From Mycolicibacterium rhodesiae (GTDB taxonomy: Bacteria; Actinomycetota; Actinomycetes; Mycobacteriales; Mycobacteriaceae), in the NCBI RefSeq assembly GCF_002086695.1, contig NZ_MVIH01000007.1, positions 1 through 64,000 on the forward strand: a stretch of DNA of 64,000 nucleotides, in the 5' to 3' direction. Below are positions 1-8,859 of this stretch, in pieces (the stretch's first letter is position 1; the number at the start of each line of letters is the position of its first letter). The translations under genes were made by a program, and so were the position numbers. Under the pieces are notes generated by a model. That model had not been told where the DNA came from. It searched no databases and saw only the letters and a list, made by a program, of their open reading frames with translations.

Positions 1-1
1 T

Positions 2-508
2 GCCGTTGGCGTCGAAGCGGCCGTCCGGCCCGATCACCTTCAGCGCCCCGCCGACGTCGATGCTGACCGGGTCGACGAAGCACTGGGGGGCATCGACGTT
101 CAGCTCACCAGGCGCGCGTCGCTGATCCCGGGCCTGGTGCAGACCGTGCAGAGCTTCGCCGCCCACGAGAAGGCGATCCTGGACCACGTCGCCGACGCAC
201 AGACCGCGCTGGCCGCTGCAACCACGGGAAAGTCTGTGGCGCAACGGAGTTCGGCCGAGAAGGAATTCGACAGCGCGGTCGGTCAGGTCCTGGCGCTGGG
301 CCAGACCTACCCGCAACTGAACTCCTCGAACAACTTCCTCAACCTGCAGCAGAACCTCGCCGACACCGAGGACAAGCTGGCGTTCGCCCGGCAGTACTAC
401 AACGACGCCGTGGCCACCTCGAACCGGCTGATCACCACGATTCCGACGATGTTCGTGGCGGGGATGGCCGGGGTGTCGCAGCGCGAGTTCTACCAGGTGC
501 CAAAGTAG
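2..508 (+). CDS. LemA family protein, 5' part missing
   Basis: This is the C-terminal part of a LemA-family protein, a coiled-coil membrane-anchored family whose role is not settled. From about position 65 the reading gives [20 protein letters not shown], then a helical stretch with the typical LIPGLVQTV and [25 protein letters not shown] segments and a C-terminal REFYQVPK. The usual N-terminal membrane helix and the YNxLVxLRN motif are absent. Before position 65 the frame stays open but no longer looks like LemA. The gene either continues leftwards or is broken near 65. It ends 4 bases before fmt. Family assignment is secure; the 5' structure is not. Confidence 0.75.
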   Translation, partial: AVGVEAAVRPDHLQRPADVDADRVDEALGGIDVQLTRRASLIPGLVQTVQSFAAHEKAILDHVADAQTALAAATTGKSVAQRSSAEKEFDSAVGQVLALGQTYPQLNSSNNFLNLQQNLADTEDKLAFARQYYNDAVATSNRLITTIPTMFVAGMAGVSQREFYQVPK

Positions 509-512
509 AGGC

Positions 513-1442
513 ATGCGAATCGTTTTCGCCGGGACACCGGAACCGGCCCTGCCGTCGCTGCAGCGGCTGATCGACTCACCGCGCCACGACGTGATCGCCG
601 TGCTCACCCGTCCGGACGCGGCCGCCGGACGCCGCGGCAAACCCGCGCCGTCACCGGTCGCGCGCCTCGCGGACGAGGCAGGGATCCCGGTGCTGCGCCC
701 GGCGCGGCCCAACTCGCCGGAGTTCGTCGCCGAACTGGCCGCGCTGGCGCCGGAGTGCTGCGCGGTGGTGGCCTACGGCGCGCTGCTGTCCGAGGCATTG
801 CTCGCGGTTCCCCCGCACGGCTGGATCAACCTGCACTTCTCGCTGCTGCCGGCCTGGCGCGGCGCGGCGCCCGTGCAGGCGGCTGTTGCAGCCGGCGACT
901 CCGTCACCGGCGCAACGACTTTCCTGATCGAACCGAGCCTGGACTCCGGACCGGTCTATGGCGTGGTCACCGAGACGGTGCAGCCCACCGACACCTCCGG
1001 TGACCTGCTGGACCGGCTCGCCGTGTCCGGCGCCGGCCTGTTGGAAGCCACGCTGGACGGGATCGGCGACGGGTCCCTGACTCCGGTGCCGCAGCCCGCC
1101 GACGGCGTCAGTGTGGCGCCGAAGATCACCGTCGAGCAGGCCCGGATCTCCTGGGACCTGCCTGCTCACGTCGTCGACCGCCGGATCCGCGCGGTCACCC
1201 CCAATCCCGGTGCGTGGACGATGATCGGCGACCTTCGGGTCAAGGTCGGCCCGGTCACCGTCGACGAGGCGGCGCCGCCGCTGCCGCCGGGAGAAATGAC
1301 TGTGGATCGCTCCGGGGTTCGGGTGGGTACCGGGTCGCAGCCGGTACTGCTCGGCCAGGTGCAGCCGCCAGGCAAGAAGCTCATGAACGCGGCGGACTGG
1401 GCACGCGGTGCCCGGCTCGACGAGACGGTGCGGGCGTCATGA
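513..1442 (+). CDS. fmt: methionyl-tRNA formyltransferase
   Basis: The enzyme formylates initiator Met-tRNA with 10-formyl-tetrahydrofolate so that translation can begin with fMet. The 309-residue protein has the usual length. It carries the hydrolase-type N-terminal formyltransferase domain with SLLPAWRG at 110-117. Asn106, His108 and Asp144 fall at the same numbers as the catalytic triad of the E. coli enzyme. The C-terminal OB-fold domain holds [18 protein letters not shown]. The start follows the LemA stop by 4 bases. The stop overlaps the rsmB start (ATGA), which implies translational coupling. No peptide deformylase gene is adjacent. Confidence 0.97.
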   Translation: MRIVFAGTPEPALPSLQRLIDSPRHDVIAVLTRPDAAAGRRGKPAPSPVARLADEAGIPVLRPARPNSPEFVAELAALAPECCAVVAYGALLSEALLAVPPHGWINLHFSLLPAWRGAAPVQAAVAAGDSVTGATTFLIEPSLDSGPVYGVVTETVQPTDTSGDLLDRLAVSGAGLLEATLDGIGDGSLTPVPQPADGVSVAPKITVEQARISWDLPAHVVDRRIRAVTPNPGAWTMIGDLRVKVGPVTVDEAAPPLPPGEMTVDRSGVRVGTGSQPVLLGQVQPPGKKLMNAADWARGARLDETVRAS

Positions 1443-2917
1443 GTGAGCGACCGGAGCGAGCGGGACGCGGTAAACCGCAGGGCGGCAAAGGGATTCACAA
1501 GCGTGGCAACACCGGGGCGCCTCCTGGACGGGACCGTGGCCAGCAGCGTCCACCGCGCAGGCCGCGGCGCACCCCGCTGGACCCGGCCCGTCAGGCGGCC
1601 TTCGACGTGTTGCGTGCGGTATCGGAGCGGGACGCCTACGCGAACCTGGTGTTGCCGTCGATGCTGGCCGAGCGCGGCATCCACGGCCGCGACGCGGCAT
1701 TCGCCACCGAACTCGCCTACGGCAGCTGCCGCACCCTGGGTCTGCTGGACGCCGTGATCGCCGCGGCGGCCGGGCGTCCCATCGAGCAGATCGATCCGGT
1801 GCTGCTGAACCTGCTGCGCCTGGGCACCTACCAGTTGCTGCGCACCAACGTCGCCGGGCATGCCGCGGTGTCCACCACCGTCGAGCAGGCCGGCATTGAA
1901 TTCGACAGTGTGCGAGCAGGTTTCGTCAACGGTGTGTTGCGCACCATCTCCGGCCGCGACGAGGCAGGCTGGGTGGCCGAACTGGCCCCGCCCAAGGAGA
2001 CCGACCCGGTCGGTCACCTGGCGTTCGTCAACGCCCACCCGCGCTGGATCGCCCAGTCCTTCGCCGATGCGCTCGGCGCCCATGCAGGCGAGCTGGCCGC
2101 CGCCCTGGCCGCCGACAACACCCGCCCCGGTGTGCACCTGGCGGCGCGCCCCGGCGTGCTGACCGCCGACGAGCTGGCCACCGAGGTCGAGGGCACAGTC
2201 GGCCGCTATTCGCCGTACGCGGTGTACCTCGGTGGCGGTGACCCGGGCCGGCTGGCCGCGGTACGCGAGGACAAGGCGCTGGTGCAGGACGAGGGCAGCC
2301 AGCTGGTCGCCCGGGCGCTGACGCTGGCCCCGCTGGTCGGAGACGACGGTGGCCGCTGGCTGGACCTGTGCTCGGGCCCGGGCGGCAAGACCGCGCTGAT
2401 CGCCGCGATCGCCGCGCAGCAGGGTGGCACCGTCACCGCGATCGAGCCGGCGCCGCGCCGGGCCGAACTGGTCGAGCAGAACACCCGAGGCCTTCCCGTC
2501 GAGGTGCTGCGCGTCGACGGCCGCGAGTCGTCGCTGCAGCCCGGCAGTTTCGACCGGGTACTGGTCGACGCGCCCTGCACCGGACTGGGCGCGCTGCGCC
2601 GCCGCCCGGAGGCCCGCTGGCGCCGCACCCCGGCCGACGTACCGGTGCTGGCCAAGCTGCAGCGCGAACTGCTGGCCGCCGCGATCGCGCTGGTCCGGCC
2701 TGGCGGGGTGGTGCTCTATGCCACCTGTTCCCCGCACCTGGCCGAGACCGTCGGCGTGGTCTCCGATGCGCTGCGCCGCCATCCGGTCACCGCGCTGGAC
2801 ACCCGGCCGCTGTTCGCCCCGGCCGACCAACTCGGTGACGGCCCGCACGTGCAACTGTGGCCGCACCGGCACGGCACCGACGCCATGTTCGCGGCCGCTC
2901 TGCAGAAGAATGCCTAA
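1439..2917 (+). CDS. rsmB: 16S rRNA (cytosine-5) methyltransferase RsmB/Fmu
   Basis: RsmB methylates C967 (E. coli numbering) of 16S rRNA using S-adenosylmethionine. Residues 1-48 are a basic tail common in mycobacterial orthologues. Residues about 49-180 form a NusB-like RNA-binding domain ([16 protein letters not shown]). The C-terminal methyltransferase domain has the SAM motif [12 protein letters not shown], motif IV DAPCTG with Cys380, and motif [13 protein letters not shown] with Cys430. These are the two catalytic cysteines of the family. The ATG overlaps the fmt stop. The product is 492 residues. The same frame stays open upstream inside fmt, but the coupled ATG gives the family-like N-terminus. 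Confidence 0.95.
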   Translation: MSERPERAGRGKPQGGKGIHKRGNTGAPPGRDRGQQRPPRRPRRTPLDPARQAAFDVLRAVSERDAYANLVLPSMLAERGIHGRDAAFATELAYGSCRTLGLLDAVIAAAAGRPIEQIDPVLLNLLRLGTYQLLRTNVAGHAAVSTTVEQAGIEFDSVRAGFVNGVLRTISGRDEAGWVAELAPPKETDPVGHLAFVNAHPRWIAQSFADALGAHAGELAAALAADNTRPGVHLAARPGVLTADELATEVEGTVGRYSPYAVYLGGGDPGRLAAVREDKALVQDEGSQLVARALTLAPLVGDDGGRWLDLCSGPGGKTALIAAIAAQQGGTVTAIEPAPRRAELVEQNTRGLPVEVLRVDGRESSLQPGSFDRVLVDAPCTGLGALRRRPEARWRRTPADVPVLAKLQRELLAAAIALVRPGGVVLYATCSPHLAETVGVVSDALRRHPVTALDTRPLFAPADQLGDGPHVQLWPHRHGTDAMFAAALQKNA

Positions 2918-2927
2918 GGTGACTGAC

Positions 2928-3614
2928 ATGGCGACACCTTCTCGTCCGATGATCGCCCCGTCGATCCTGTCCGCCGACTTCGCCCGCCTGGCCGAGGAGG
3001 CCGCCGCGGTCGAGGGCGCCGACTGGCTGCACGTGGACGTGATGGACGGCCACTTCGTGCCCAACCTCACGTTGGGCCTGCCGGTGGTGGAGAGCCTGCT
3101 CAAGGCCACCGACATCCCGATGGACTGCCATCTGATGATCGACGACCCGGACCGGTGGGCGCCCGGCTACGCCGAGGCCGGCGCCTACAACGTGACGTTC
3201 CACGCCGAGGCGACCGACAACCCGGTCGCGGTGGCCCGTGACATCCGCGCCGCAGGCGCCAAGGCCGGCCTGTCGGTCAAGCCGGGCACCCCGCTGGAGC
3301 CGTACCTGGAGATCCTGCGCGACTTCGACACGCTGCTGGTGATGTCCGTCGAGCCTGGCTTCGGCGGCCAGAGCTTCATCGCCGAGGTGCTGTCCAAGGT
3401 CGCGACCGCCCGCCGTCTGGTCGACTCCGGTGAGCTGACGATCCTGGTGGAGATCGACGGCGGCATCAACGCGGACACGATCGAGCAGGCCGCCGAGGCC
3501 GGCGTCGACTGCTTCGTCGCCGGCTCGGCGGTGTACGGCGCCGGTGACCCGGCCGCTGCGGTCGAGGCGTTGCGCAAGCAGGCCGCGACCGCGTCGCAGC
3601 ATCTGCGCATATGA
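2928..3614 (+). CDS. rpe: ribulose-phosphate 3-epimerase
   Basis: Rpe interconverts ribulose-5-phosphate and xylulose-5-phosphate in the pentose phosphate pathway. The 228-residue TIM barrel keeps all metal and catalytic residues: His35 and Asp37 (LHVDVMDG), His68 (DCHLM) and Asp177 (EIDGGI). It also has the phosphate loop [12 protein letters not shown] chose ATG 2928 because AAGG at 2916-2919 lies 8 bases upstream. An in-frame GTG at 2919 would add three residues. The gene follows rsmB by 10 bases and overlaps ribD by 4 bases (ATGA). This links pentose-phosphate supply to riboflavin synthesis, which uses ribulose-5-phosphate. Confidence 0.96.
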   Translation: MATPSRPMIAPSILSADFARLAEEAAAVEGADWLHVDVMDGHFVPNLTLGLPVVESLLKATDIPMDCHLMIDDPDRWAPGYAEAGAYNVTFHAEATDNPVAVARDIRAAGAKAGLSVKPGTPLEPYLEILRDFDTLLVMSVEPGFGGQSFIAEVLSKVATARRLVDSGELTILVEIDGGINADTIEQAAEAGVDCFVAGSAVYGAGDPAAAVEALRKQAATASQHLRI

Positions 3615-4630
3615 CCGCACCCACGCCGGCGGAGGTCGACGCCGCGATGCGGCTGGCCCTCGATCAGGCGCAGCGGGTCAAAGGGGCGACATACCCGAAT
3701 CCGCCTGTGGGAGCAGTCATTCTGAGTGCGGAGGGCGAGGTCCTCGGCGTCGGAGGAACAGCGCCGACGGGCGGCCCGCACGCCGAGGTGGTCGCGCTTG
3801 GCGAAGCGGGGGAGCGGGCGGTCGGCGGCACTGCCGTCGTCACGCTCGAACCGTGCAATCACCACGGGCGCACCCCGCCGTGCGTCGATGCGCTGATCCA
3901 GGCCCGGGTGGCCACCGTGGTGTACGCCGTCGCCGATCCGAACCCGGTGGCCGCCGGAGGAGCTGATCGCCTGCGCGGCGCAGGAATCGACGTCGTCGCC
4001 GGGGTGTGCGCCGAGGAGGTGGCCGCCGGCCCACTGCGGGAGTGGCTGCACAAGCAGCGGGCCGGACGCCCGCACGTCACCTGGAAATTCGCCACCAGTG
4101 TGGACGGGCGCAGCGCGGCCGCGGACGGATCCTCGCAGTGGATCACCAGTGAGGCGGCCCGCGCCGACCTGCATGTGCGGCGCGCGGCGTGCGACGCAAT
4201 CGTCGTCGGCACCGGCACGGTGGACATCGACGATCCGACGCTGACCGCCCGCCTGCCGGGCGGCGGCCTCGCCGAACGGCAGCCGCTACGTGTGGTGGTC
4301 GGTATGCGGGAGATCTCGCCGGAAGCCAATGTGCTGAACGAGGATTCGCACACGATGGTGATCCGCACCCACGATCCGCATGAGGTGATCCAGGCGCTCT
4401 CCGACCGCACCGACGTGCTTCTCGAAGGCGGGCCGACCCTGGCCGGTGCTTTCCTGCGGGCCGGAGTCATCGACCGGATCCTGGCCTATGTCGGCCCGAT
4501 CCTGCTCGGTGGTCCGGTCACCGCCGTCGACGACGTCGGCGTCCCCAGCATTGCGCGGGCGCTGCGCTGGCGCTACGACGGCGTCGACCGGATCGGACCG
4601 GACCTGCTGCTGAGCCTGGTGCCCGGCTAG
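3611..4630 (+). CDS. ribD: bifunctional pyrimidine deaminase/reductase RibD (RibG)
   Basis: RibD performs the second and third steps of riboflavin synthesis, deaminating and then reducing the pyrimidine intermediate made from GTP. Residues 1-150 form the zinc deaminase domain. The ligands are His57 and the general acid Glu59 (HAEV), Cys82 ([12 protein letters not shown]) and Cys91. Residues about 165-339 form the NADPH-dependent reductase domain, with [20 protein letters not shown] and [13 protein letters not shown]. The length of 339 is normal. The start overlaps the rpe stop. The stop overlaps the convergent pfpI stop by 4 bases (CTAG), and this marks the left edge of the accessory insertion. 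Confidence 0.96.
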   Translation: MTAPTPAEVDAAMRLALDQAQRVKGATYPNPPVGAVILSAEGEVLGVGGTAPTGGPHAEVVALGEAGERAVGGTAVVTLEPCNHHGRTPPCVDALIQARVATVVYAVADPNPVAAGGADRLRGAGIDVVAGVCAEEVAAGPLREWLHKQRAGRPHVTWKFATSVDGRSAAADGSSQWITSEAARADLHVRRAACDAIVVGTGTVDIDDPTLTARLPGGGLAERQPLRVVVGMREISPEANVLNEDSHTMVIRTHDPHEVIQALSDRTDVLLEGGPTLAGAFLRAGVIDRILAYVGPILLGGPVTAVDDVGVPSIARALRWRYDGVDRIGPDLLLSLVPG

Positions 4631-5181
4631 CCGGCGAACGTGTCGACCAGTTGTGCGCAGAACGCAGGCAGATCGTCGGGCTTGCGGCTGGAGATCAGGG
4701 TGTTCGGGCCGCCGGTGCACACCACGACCTCCTGATCGACCCACTCGGCCCCGGCGTTGCGCAGATCGGTCTGCACGCTGGGCCACGAGGTGATCTGACG
4801 GCCCTCGACCACGTCGGCCTCGATCAGGGTCCACGGCCCGTGGCAGATCACTCCCACCGGCTTGCCTGCGTCGAAGAAACTCTTGACGAAATCGACCGCC
4901 GAGGAGTTGGTCCGCAGCTGATCGGGGTTGGCCACCCCGCCGGGCAACACCAGACCGTCGTAGTCGGACGCCGTGACGGCGTCGGCCGCCTTGTCCGCCT
5001 CGAAGGTGTCGGCGGGCGTGAGGTGGTTGAACCCCTGCACCTTGCCGACCTCGGTCGAGACCAGTTCCGGGGTGCCGCCGGCTTGCTCGACGGCCTCCCA
5101 CGGCTTGGTCAGCTCGACCTGCTCAGTGCCCTCGAGGGCGACCAGGAATGCGATCTTCTTACCGGAAAGTTCGTTGCTCAT
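4627..5181 (-). CDS. DJ-1/PfpI family protein (class I glutamine amidotransferase fold)
   Basis: This 184-residue protein belongs to the DJ-1/PfpI superfamily, whose members act as proteases, chaperones, glyoxalases or protein deglycases. Cys113 and His114 lie in the nucleophile elbow (VGVICHGPW), and an acidic residue in EGTEQVEL (about 18-23) probably completes the site. The end is TGGPNTLISSRKPDDLPAFC. The ATG at 5181 gives the family N-terminus MSNELSGKKIAFLVALEGTE; the frame continues upstream without family resemblance. It lies 29 bases downstream of gntR on the same strand, so the two may be cotranscribed. The substrate cannot be read from the sequence. Confidence 0.88.
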   Translation of the reverse strand: MSNELSGKKIAFLVALEGTEQVELTKPWEAVEQAGGTPELVSTEVGKVQGFNHLTPADTFEADKAADAVTASDYDGLVLPGGVANPDQLRTNSSAVDFVKSFFDAGKPVGVICHGPWTLIEADVVEGRQITSWPSVQTDLRNAGAEWVDQEVVVCTGGPNTLISSRKPDDLPAFCAQLVDTFAG

Positions 5182-5210
5182 GATCAGTCGGGTACCCGCC
5201 GACCGCGCGG

Positions 5211-6044
5211 TCAATACCCCGGGTTGGTCAACGGCGCCACCGACCAGTTCGACAGCTCCGTCGGACCGAGAATGCGGTGACGGGTCTGGCCGGCGGTGTA
5301 GAACGTGAATTTCGTAGCGCGGTAGCACTGTTCGAAGCAGTCGAAGGCCCGTCCGTCGGCGTCGAAGCTGACCCCCCGCACCCGCACGATCGGGTCACCC
5401 TCCGGCATCTCGAGATGTTCGGCCTCCCAGCTGCTGGGGGTGTCGACCTCGAATGCCTGCTCGGTGTATTCATCGGTGAGTTGGTAGCGCTCCTCGATGA
5501 AGCGATACAGCGACCCTCCGTCGGCCAACAGATCGTGGTCGATCGCCGGTACCCGGTCCAGCGGTAGGACGGCACGTTCGAGGATCTTGTCTGTGCCGCC
5601 GATGACGCGTTTGCGCCAGATCTCCCACACCGGTTGGCCCGGGTCGACGCCGAGTGCGGTTGCGATCGTCATGCTGGGCAGGCCGACCCCTATCGAGATC
5701 AGAGCCGTTCTGACAGTGGGTAACCCGAGTTCGTTGTCCAGCAGAGTGTGGAGCAGCTCGCCCGGACGGGTCGGGTCGCTGGCGATGCGTGGCTCGGCGA
5801 CGAAGGTACCCAGCCCTTGTCGGCGGGTGATCTTGCCGGCGCGCTCGAGCTCGTCGAGAGCGCGCCGGACGCTGATCCCACTGACGTTGGCGATCTCGGC
5901 AAGCTCGGTGGTGGACGGCAGCCGGTCACCGGGTTGCAGCCCACGCTCGGCCATGATTCCGAGCACCAGGTCGTAGACGTGCTGGTAGCGGAGTTTGCGT
6001 TCGGCGGACGCCCCGGTGGTGTCGGCTCGCTTCGTCGTCGGCAT
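5211..6044 (-). CDS. GntR-family transcriptional regulator with UTRA effector domain (HutC subfamily)
   Basis: The product is a 277-residue DNA-binding regulator. Residues about 25-95 form the GntR winged helix (GDRLPSTTELAEIANVSGIS, then VRRALDELERAGKI). Residues about 115-270 form a UTRA ligand-binding domain, the type found in regulators that sense amino sugar phosphates, histidine catabolites or sugar phosphates. The ATG at 6044 is preceded by GGGAGG with 8 bases of spacing. The gene is divergent from the ABC transporter operon, with palindromic sites between them. It is therefore the likely local repressor of that operon and possibly of itself. The effector is unknown; HutC/NagR-type ligands fit the neighbouring NagB-like gene. 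Confidence 0.92.
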   Translation of the reverse strand: MPTTKRADTTGASAERKLRYQHVYDLVLGIMAERGLQPGDRLPSTTELAEIANVSGISVRRALDELERAGKITRRQGLGTFVAEPRIASDPTRPGELLHTLLDNELGLPTVRTALISIGVGLPSMTIATALGVDPGQPVWEIWRKRVIGGTDKILERAVLPLDRVPAIDHDLLADGGSLYRFIEERYQLTDEYTEQAFEVDTPSSWEAEHLEMPEGDPIVRVRGVSFDADGRAFDCFEQCYRATKFTFYTAGQTRHRILGPTELSNWSVAPLTNPGY

Positions 6045-6082
6045 CCTCAGGTCCTCCCGTCCTGAACCCACGGGGTTCATGC

Positions 6083-6098
6083 ACTCAGTATGCAGTTA
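6083..6098. promoter_or_regulatory. degenerate copy of the putative GntR operator near gntR
   Basis: The 16 bases ACTCAGTATGCAGTTA match the perfect palindrome at 6206-6221 at 11 of 16 positions. They lie 38-54 bases upstream of the gntR start codon. A weaker second operator here would allow autoregulation. This is inference from sequence similarity only. Confidence 0.35.
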
Positions 6099-6149
6099 CC
6101 CGGTCCCTCGATAATCATGCGGCAGGAGCTGCGATTGTTCCCCGGGCAT

Positions 6150-6163
6150 CGGAAAAGTTTCCG
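6150..6163. promoter_or_regulatory. short inverted repeat between gntR and the ABC operon
   Basis: CGGAAAAGTTTCCG has two perfect 6-base arms (CGGAAA/TTTCCG) around a 2-base centre. It lies in the AT-richer divergent intergenic region and differs from the GntR-type palindrome. It could be the site of a second regulator or part of a promoter. Its function is unknown. Confidence 0.35.
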
Positions 6164-6205
6164 AAACATTTGCGCAATTATCCGGCAATGATCTTCACTC
6201 ATACT

Positions 6206-6221
6206 ACTCTGTATACAGAGT
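6206..6221. promoter_or_regulatory. perfect palindrome, putative GntR operator of the catabolic operon
   Basis: ACTCTGTATACAGAGT is a perfect 16-bp palindrome ending 19 bases before the ATG of the solute-binding protein gene. It is immediately upstream of the ribosome binding site (GAAGGGA, 6229-6235). Its internal TATACA could serve as a -10 element, so bound protein would block transcription. The position between a divergent GntR regulator and its operon is classical. The binding protein is inferred. Confidence 0.7.
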
Positions 6222-6240
6222 GGGATGCGAAGGGATTGTC

Positions 6241-7884
6241 ATGGCTTCAACGATGGATCGTCGGAACTTCCTCCGGACGTCGGCGGTGGTGGCGGCCGCA
6301 CTGGGCGGCGCGGCTGCACTCGCGTCGTGTGCACCGCAGACGGCCAGCAGCACCGTGCTGCGGGTCGGTTCCACCACCGACATCGACTCGCTGAACCCGT
6401 TCACCGCCGACTCGACCCAGTCCGACGACGTCCTTCAACTGGTCTACGACCGGTTGATGGGGTACGACGCGCAGCTCAACGTCCAACCGTCGCTGGCCAC
6501 CGACATGCAGACGGCCGACGGTGGTAAGACCTTCACCTACACCCTGCGGTCCGGGGTGAAGTGGCACGACGGCAAGGATTTCAGCGCCGACGACGTCGTC
6601 TTCACCTTCCTGATGGTGCGCGACAACGACTATGGCACGTATGGGGCCTACCTCAAGGACCTCACCGATGTGGTCAAGGTCGGCGACAATCAGGTTCGGC
6701 TGACCTATTCGCAGCCGCAAACATTGCAGCCCGGCGTCATCATGCCGATCGCCCCCAAGCACCTGTGGGAAGGCGTGGCCAAGGACGATCTGCCCAAGTA
6801 TGCCAACGACAAACCGGTAGGAACCGGACCGTTCAGCTTCGTATCGTGGGACAAGGGAAGCGTTGCCACCGTCATCCGAAACGAATCGTGGTGGGGCACC
6901 AAACCGGCGGCACAGAAAGTCACCTGGACCAAATTCGGCTCCGACGACGTGGTGACGCAGGCGCTGCGTACCGGAGATATCGACATCGTCCCCGAGGTCC
7001 CGCCGACAATCTACACCGGACTGCAGAACGCCGCGAACGTCAAAACCACCGCCATGGAATCGTTCTCGTTCCACATGATCGGTTTCAACTGTTCGACCGC
7101 CCCGGGGTCGAAGGGCAATCCCATCCTGAAGGATCAGGTGGTCCGTCAGGCGCTGGCCTGTGCTGTCAACCGGCAACAACTGGTGGAACTCGCGCTGGCC
7201 GGTTACGGAGAACCCGGCACCGATCTGCTGCCACCTGCCTTCGGCGATTTCCACTTCGTCCCCGCGCCCGACGCGGTCCTGGACAACAATCCCGCCAAGG
7301 CCAAAGAGCTGCTCGACAAGGCCGGCTACACCGACCGCAACGGCGACGGCATTCGCGAGTCCAAAGATGGCGCACCGCTTGAGTTCCGGCTGTTGGTGAT
7401 CGCCGACACCACGGTCGACATGAAAGCCGCCGACCTGTTCATCACGGCCGCCAAGGCCGTCGGTGTGAACCTCAAGCTGTCCAGCACCGACGCAGACAGC
7501 ATGGGCGCGACGGTGTACAACGCCGATTCGCCGGATTGGGATGTCATGATCTGGGGCTGGGATTCGTCGTTCTATGACCCGTCCTACCTGCTGGGCATCG
7601 CCACCACCGATCAGGTCGGCGGCAACAACGACACGTTCTGGACCGACCCCCGGTATGACGAGCTCTACCAACAACAGTCGACGACCATCGATCGCGGCGC
7701 CCGGGTCGCACTCGTGCAGGAGATGCAGGCGATTCACTATGCCGCCTGCCCGTACATCGTGATGTGGTACCAGAAGAAGCTGACCGGAACCCGGACCAAC
7801 ACCTGGACGGGCTGGCAGCCGATGAACGGCGGCATGATCCTCAACTTCCCGCGGGTGAACTACCTCGACGTGAAGCCGGCCTGA
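6241..7884 (+). CDS. ABC transporter substrate-binding lipoprotein, family 5 (Opp/Dpp type)
   Basis: This 547-residue extracytoplasmic binding protein delivers a peptide-like or related solute to the permease encoded downstream. The N-terminus has a twin-arginine motif (RRNFLR, 7-12), a hydrophobic stretch and the lipobox LASC with Cys30. It is therefore probably a Tat-exported lipoprotein. The mature part has the family 5 pattern (LNPFTADSTQSDDVLQLVYD, then GTGPFSF and IRNESWW). ATG 6241 follows GAAGGGA by 5 bases. It is the first gene of an operon that runs to 19185. Family 5 members bind oligopeptides, nickel, murein peptides or opines, so the ligand is open. Confidence 0.93.
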   Translation: MASTMDRRNFLRTSAVVAAALGGAAALASCAPQTASSTVLRVGSTTDIDSLNPFTADSTQSDDVLQLVYDRLMGYDAQLNVQPSLATDMQTADGGKTFTYTLRSGVKWHDGKDFSADDVVFTFLMVRDNDYGTYGAYLKDLTDVVKVGDNQVRLTYSQPQTLQPGVIMPIAPKHLWEGVAKDDLPKYANDKPVGTGPFSFVSWDKGSVATVIRNESWWGTKPAAQKVTWTKFGSDDVVTQALRTGDIDIVPEVPPTIYTGLQNAANVKTTAMESFSFHMIGFNCSTAPGSKGNPILKDQVVRQALACAVNRQQLVELALAGYGEPGTDLLPPAFGDFHFVPAPDAVLDNNPAKAKELLDKAGYTDRNGDGIRESKDGAPLEFRLLVIADTTVDMKAADLFITAAKAVGVNLKLSSTDADSMGATVYNADSPDWDVMIWGWDSSFYDPSYLLGIATTDQVGGNNDTFWTDPRYDELYQQQSTTIDRGARVALVQEMQAIHYAACPYIVMWYQKKLTGTRTNTWTGWQPMNGGMILNFPRVNYLDVKPA

Positions 7885-7890
7885 GCATCG

Positions 7891-8859
7891 ATGCTTCGGT
7901 ATCTGAGCCAAAAGATCTCGTACCTGGTGCTCACGCTCGTAGCGGTGGTCGCGACGAATTTCGTTCTCTTCCATCTGATGCCGGGAGACCCGGTGACCCA
8001 CATCGCGCGTGGTCAACATCTGGACGCCGACGCGATCGCCCGGTTGCGCACGTACTACGGGCTGGACCAGCCGATGGCCTCGCAGTTCGTCACCTATCTG
8101 CAGAACCTGCTCAAGGGTGACCTCGGCTTCTCCTACACCTACCAGGCGTCGGTCGGCCCGATCGTGGTGAAAGCCCTTGCCAACACCCTGATCCTGGTCA
8201 CCGTCTCGACGCTGCTGGTGATCCTCCTGGGGGTTCTGATCGGGGTGTTCGCCGCCTCCCGGCGCGGCTCGCGCACCGATTCCTGCCTGGTCATCGGTTC
8301 GCTGGTGTTCTGGAGTCTGCCCACGTTCTGGGTGGGCATGTTGCTGATCTTCGTCTTCGCCGTGTCGCTCGGCTGGTTTCCGATCGCGGGCATGTACACC
8401 GCCGACGCGCTGTATCCCACGGTGTTCACCCGAATCGCGGACCTGGCACGGCATCTCGTGCTTCCGACCGTCGCCATGGTGTTGGTCGACATCGCCCAGT
8501 TCGTCCTGATCACCCGCAGCTCACTGCTGGCGACACTGTCCGAGGATTACATGACCACTGCCCGCGCCAAGGGCCTGACCCCGCGGCGGGTGCTCTGGCG
8601 GCACGGCGTGCGTAATGCCCTGCTGCCCGTGGTGACCGCCACCACGCTCTACGCCAGCGCCACCGTCGGCGGCACCATCCAGGTGGAGACGGTGTTCTCC
8701 TGGCCCGGCATGGGGCAGCTGATCTACCTGTCGGTGATCCGGCGCGACTACCCCGTGATGGAAGCGTGCTTCCTGATCTTCGCGGTAGTGGTCGTGCTGG
8801 CCAACTTCGCCAGTGACCTGGTCTACCGGATGCTCGACCCACGGGTGCGGCTGACATGA
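7891..8859 (+). CDS. ABC transporter permease, DppB/OppB type
   Basis: The 322-residue integral membrane permease of a peptide-type importer has about six membrane helices. The first is near residues 8-30 and is followed by a short extracytoplasmic segment (DPVTHIARGQHLDADAIARL). The cytoplasmic EAA loop that contacts the ATPase reads ARAKGLTPRRVLWRHGVRNA. The end, DLVYRMLDPRVRLT, is typical of DppB. It begins 6 bases after the binding protein gene and overlaps the next permease by 4 bases (ATGA). Confidence 0.95.
   Translation: MLRYLSQKISYLVLTLVAVVATNFVLFHLMPGDPVTHIARGQHLDADAIARLRTYYGLDQPMASQFVTYLQNLLKGDLGFSYTYQASVGPIVVKALANTLILVTVSTLLVILLGVLIGVFAASRRGSRTDSCLVIGSLVFWSLPTFWVGMLLIFVFAVSLGWFPIAGMYTADALYPTVFTRIADLARHLVLPTVAMVLVDIAQFVLITRSSLLATLSEDYMTTARAKGLTPRRVLWRHGVRNALLPVVTATTLYASATVGGTIQVETVFSWPGMGQLIYLSVIRRDYPVMEACFLIFAVVVVLANFASDLVYRMLDPRVRLT

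Noticed and set aside
71..76. GTCGAC at the LemA discontinuity as proof of a cloning join
   Set aside because: This hexamer is very common in DNA of this composition and proves nothing by itself.
1166..3115. A 649-codon open frame on the minus strand across fmt, rsmB and rpe
   Set aside because: It is antisense to three well-supported genes and its Arg/Gln/Gly-rich composition is the usual product of high-GC shadow frames.
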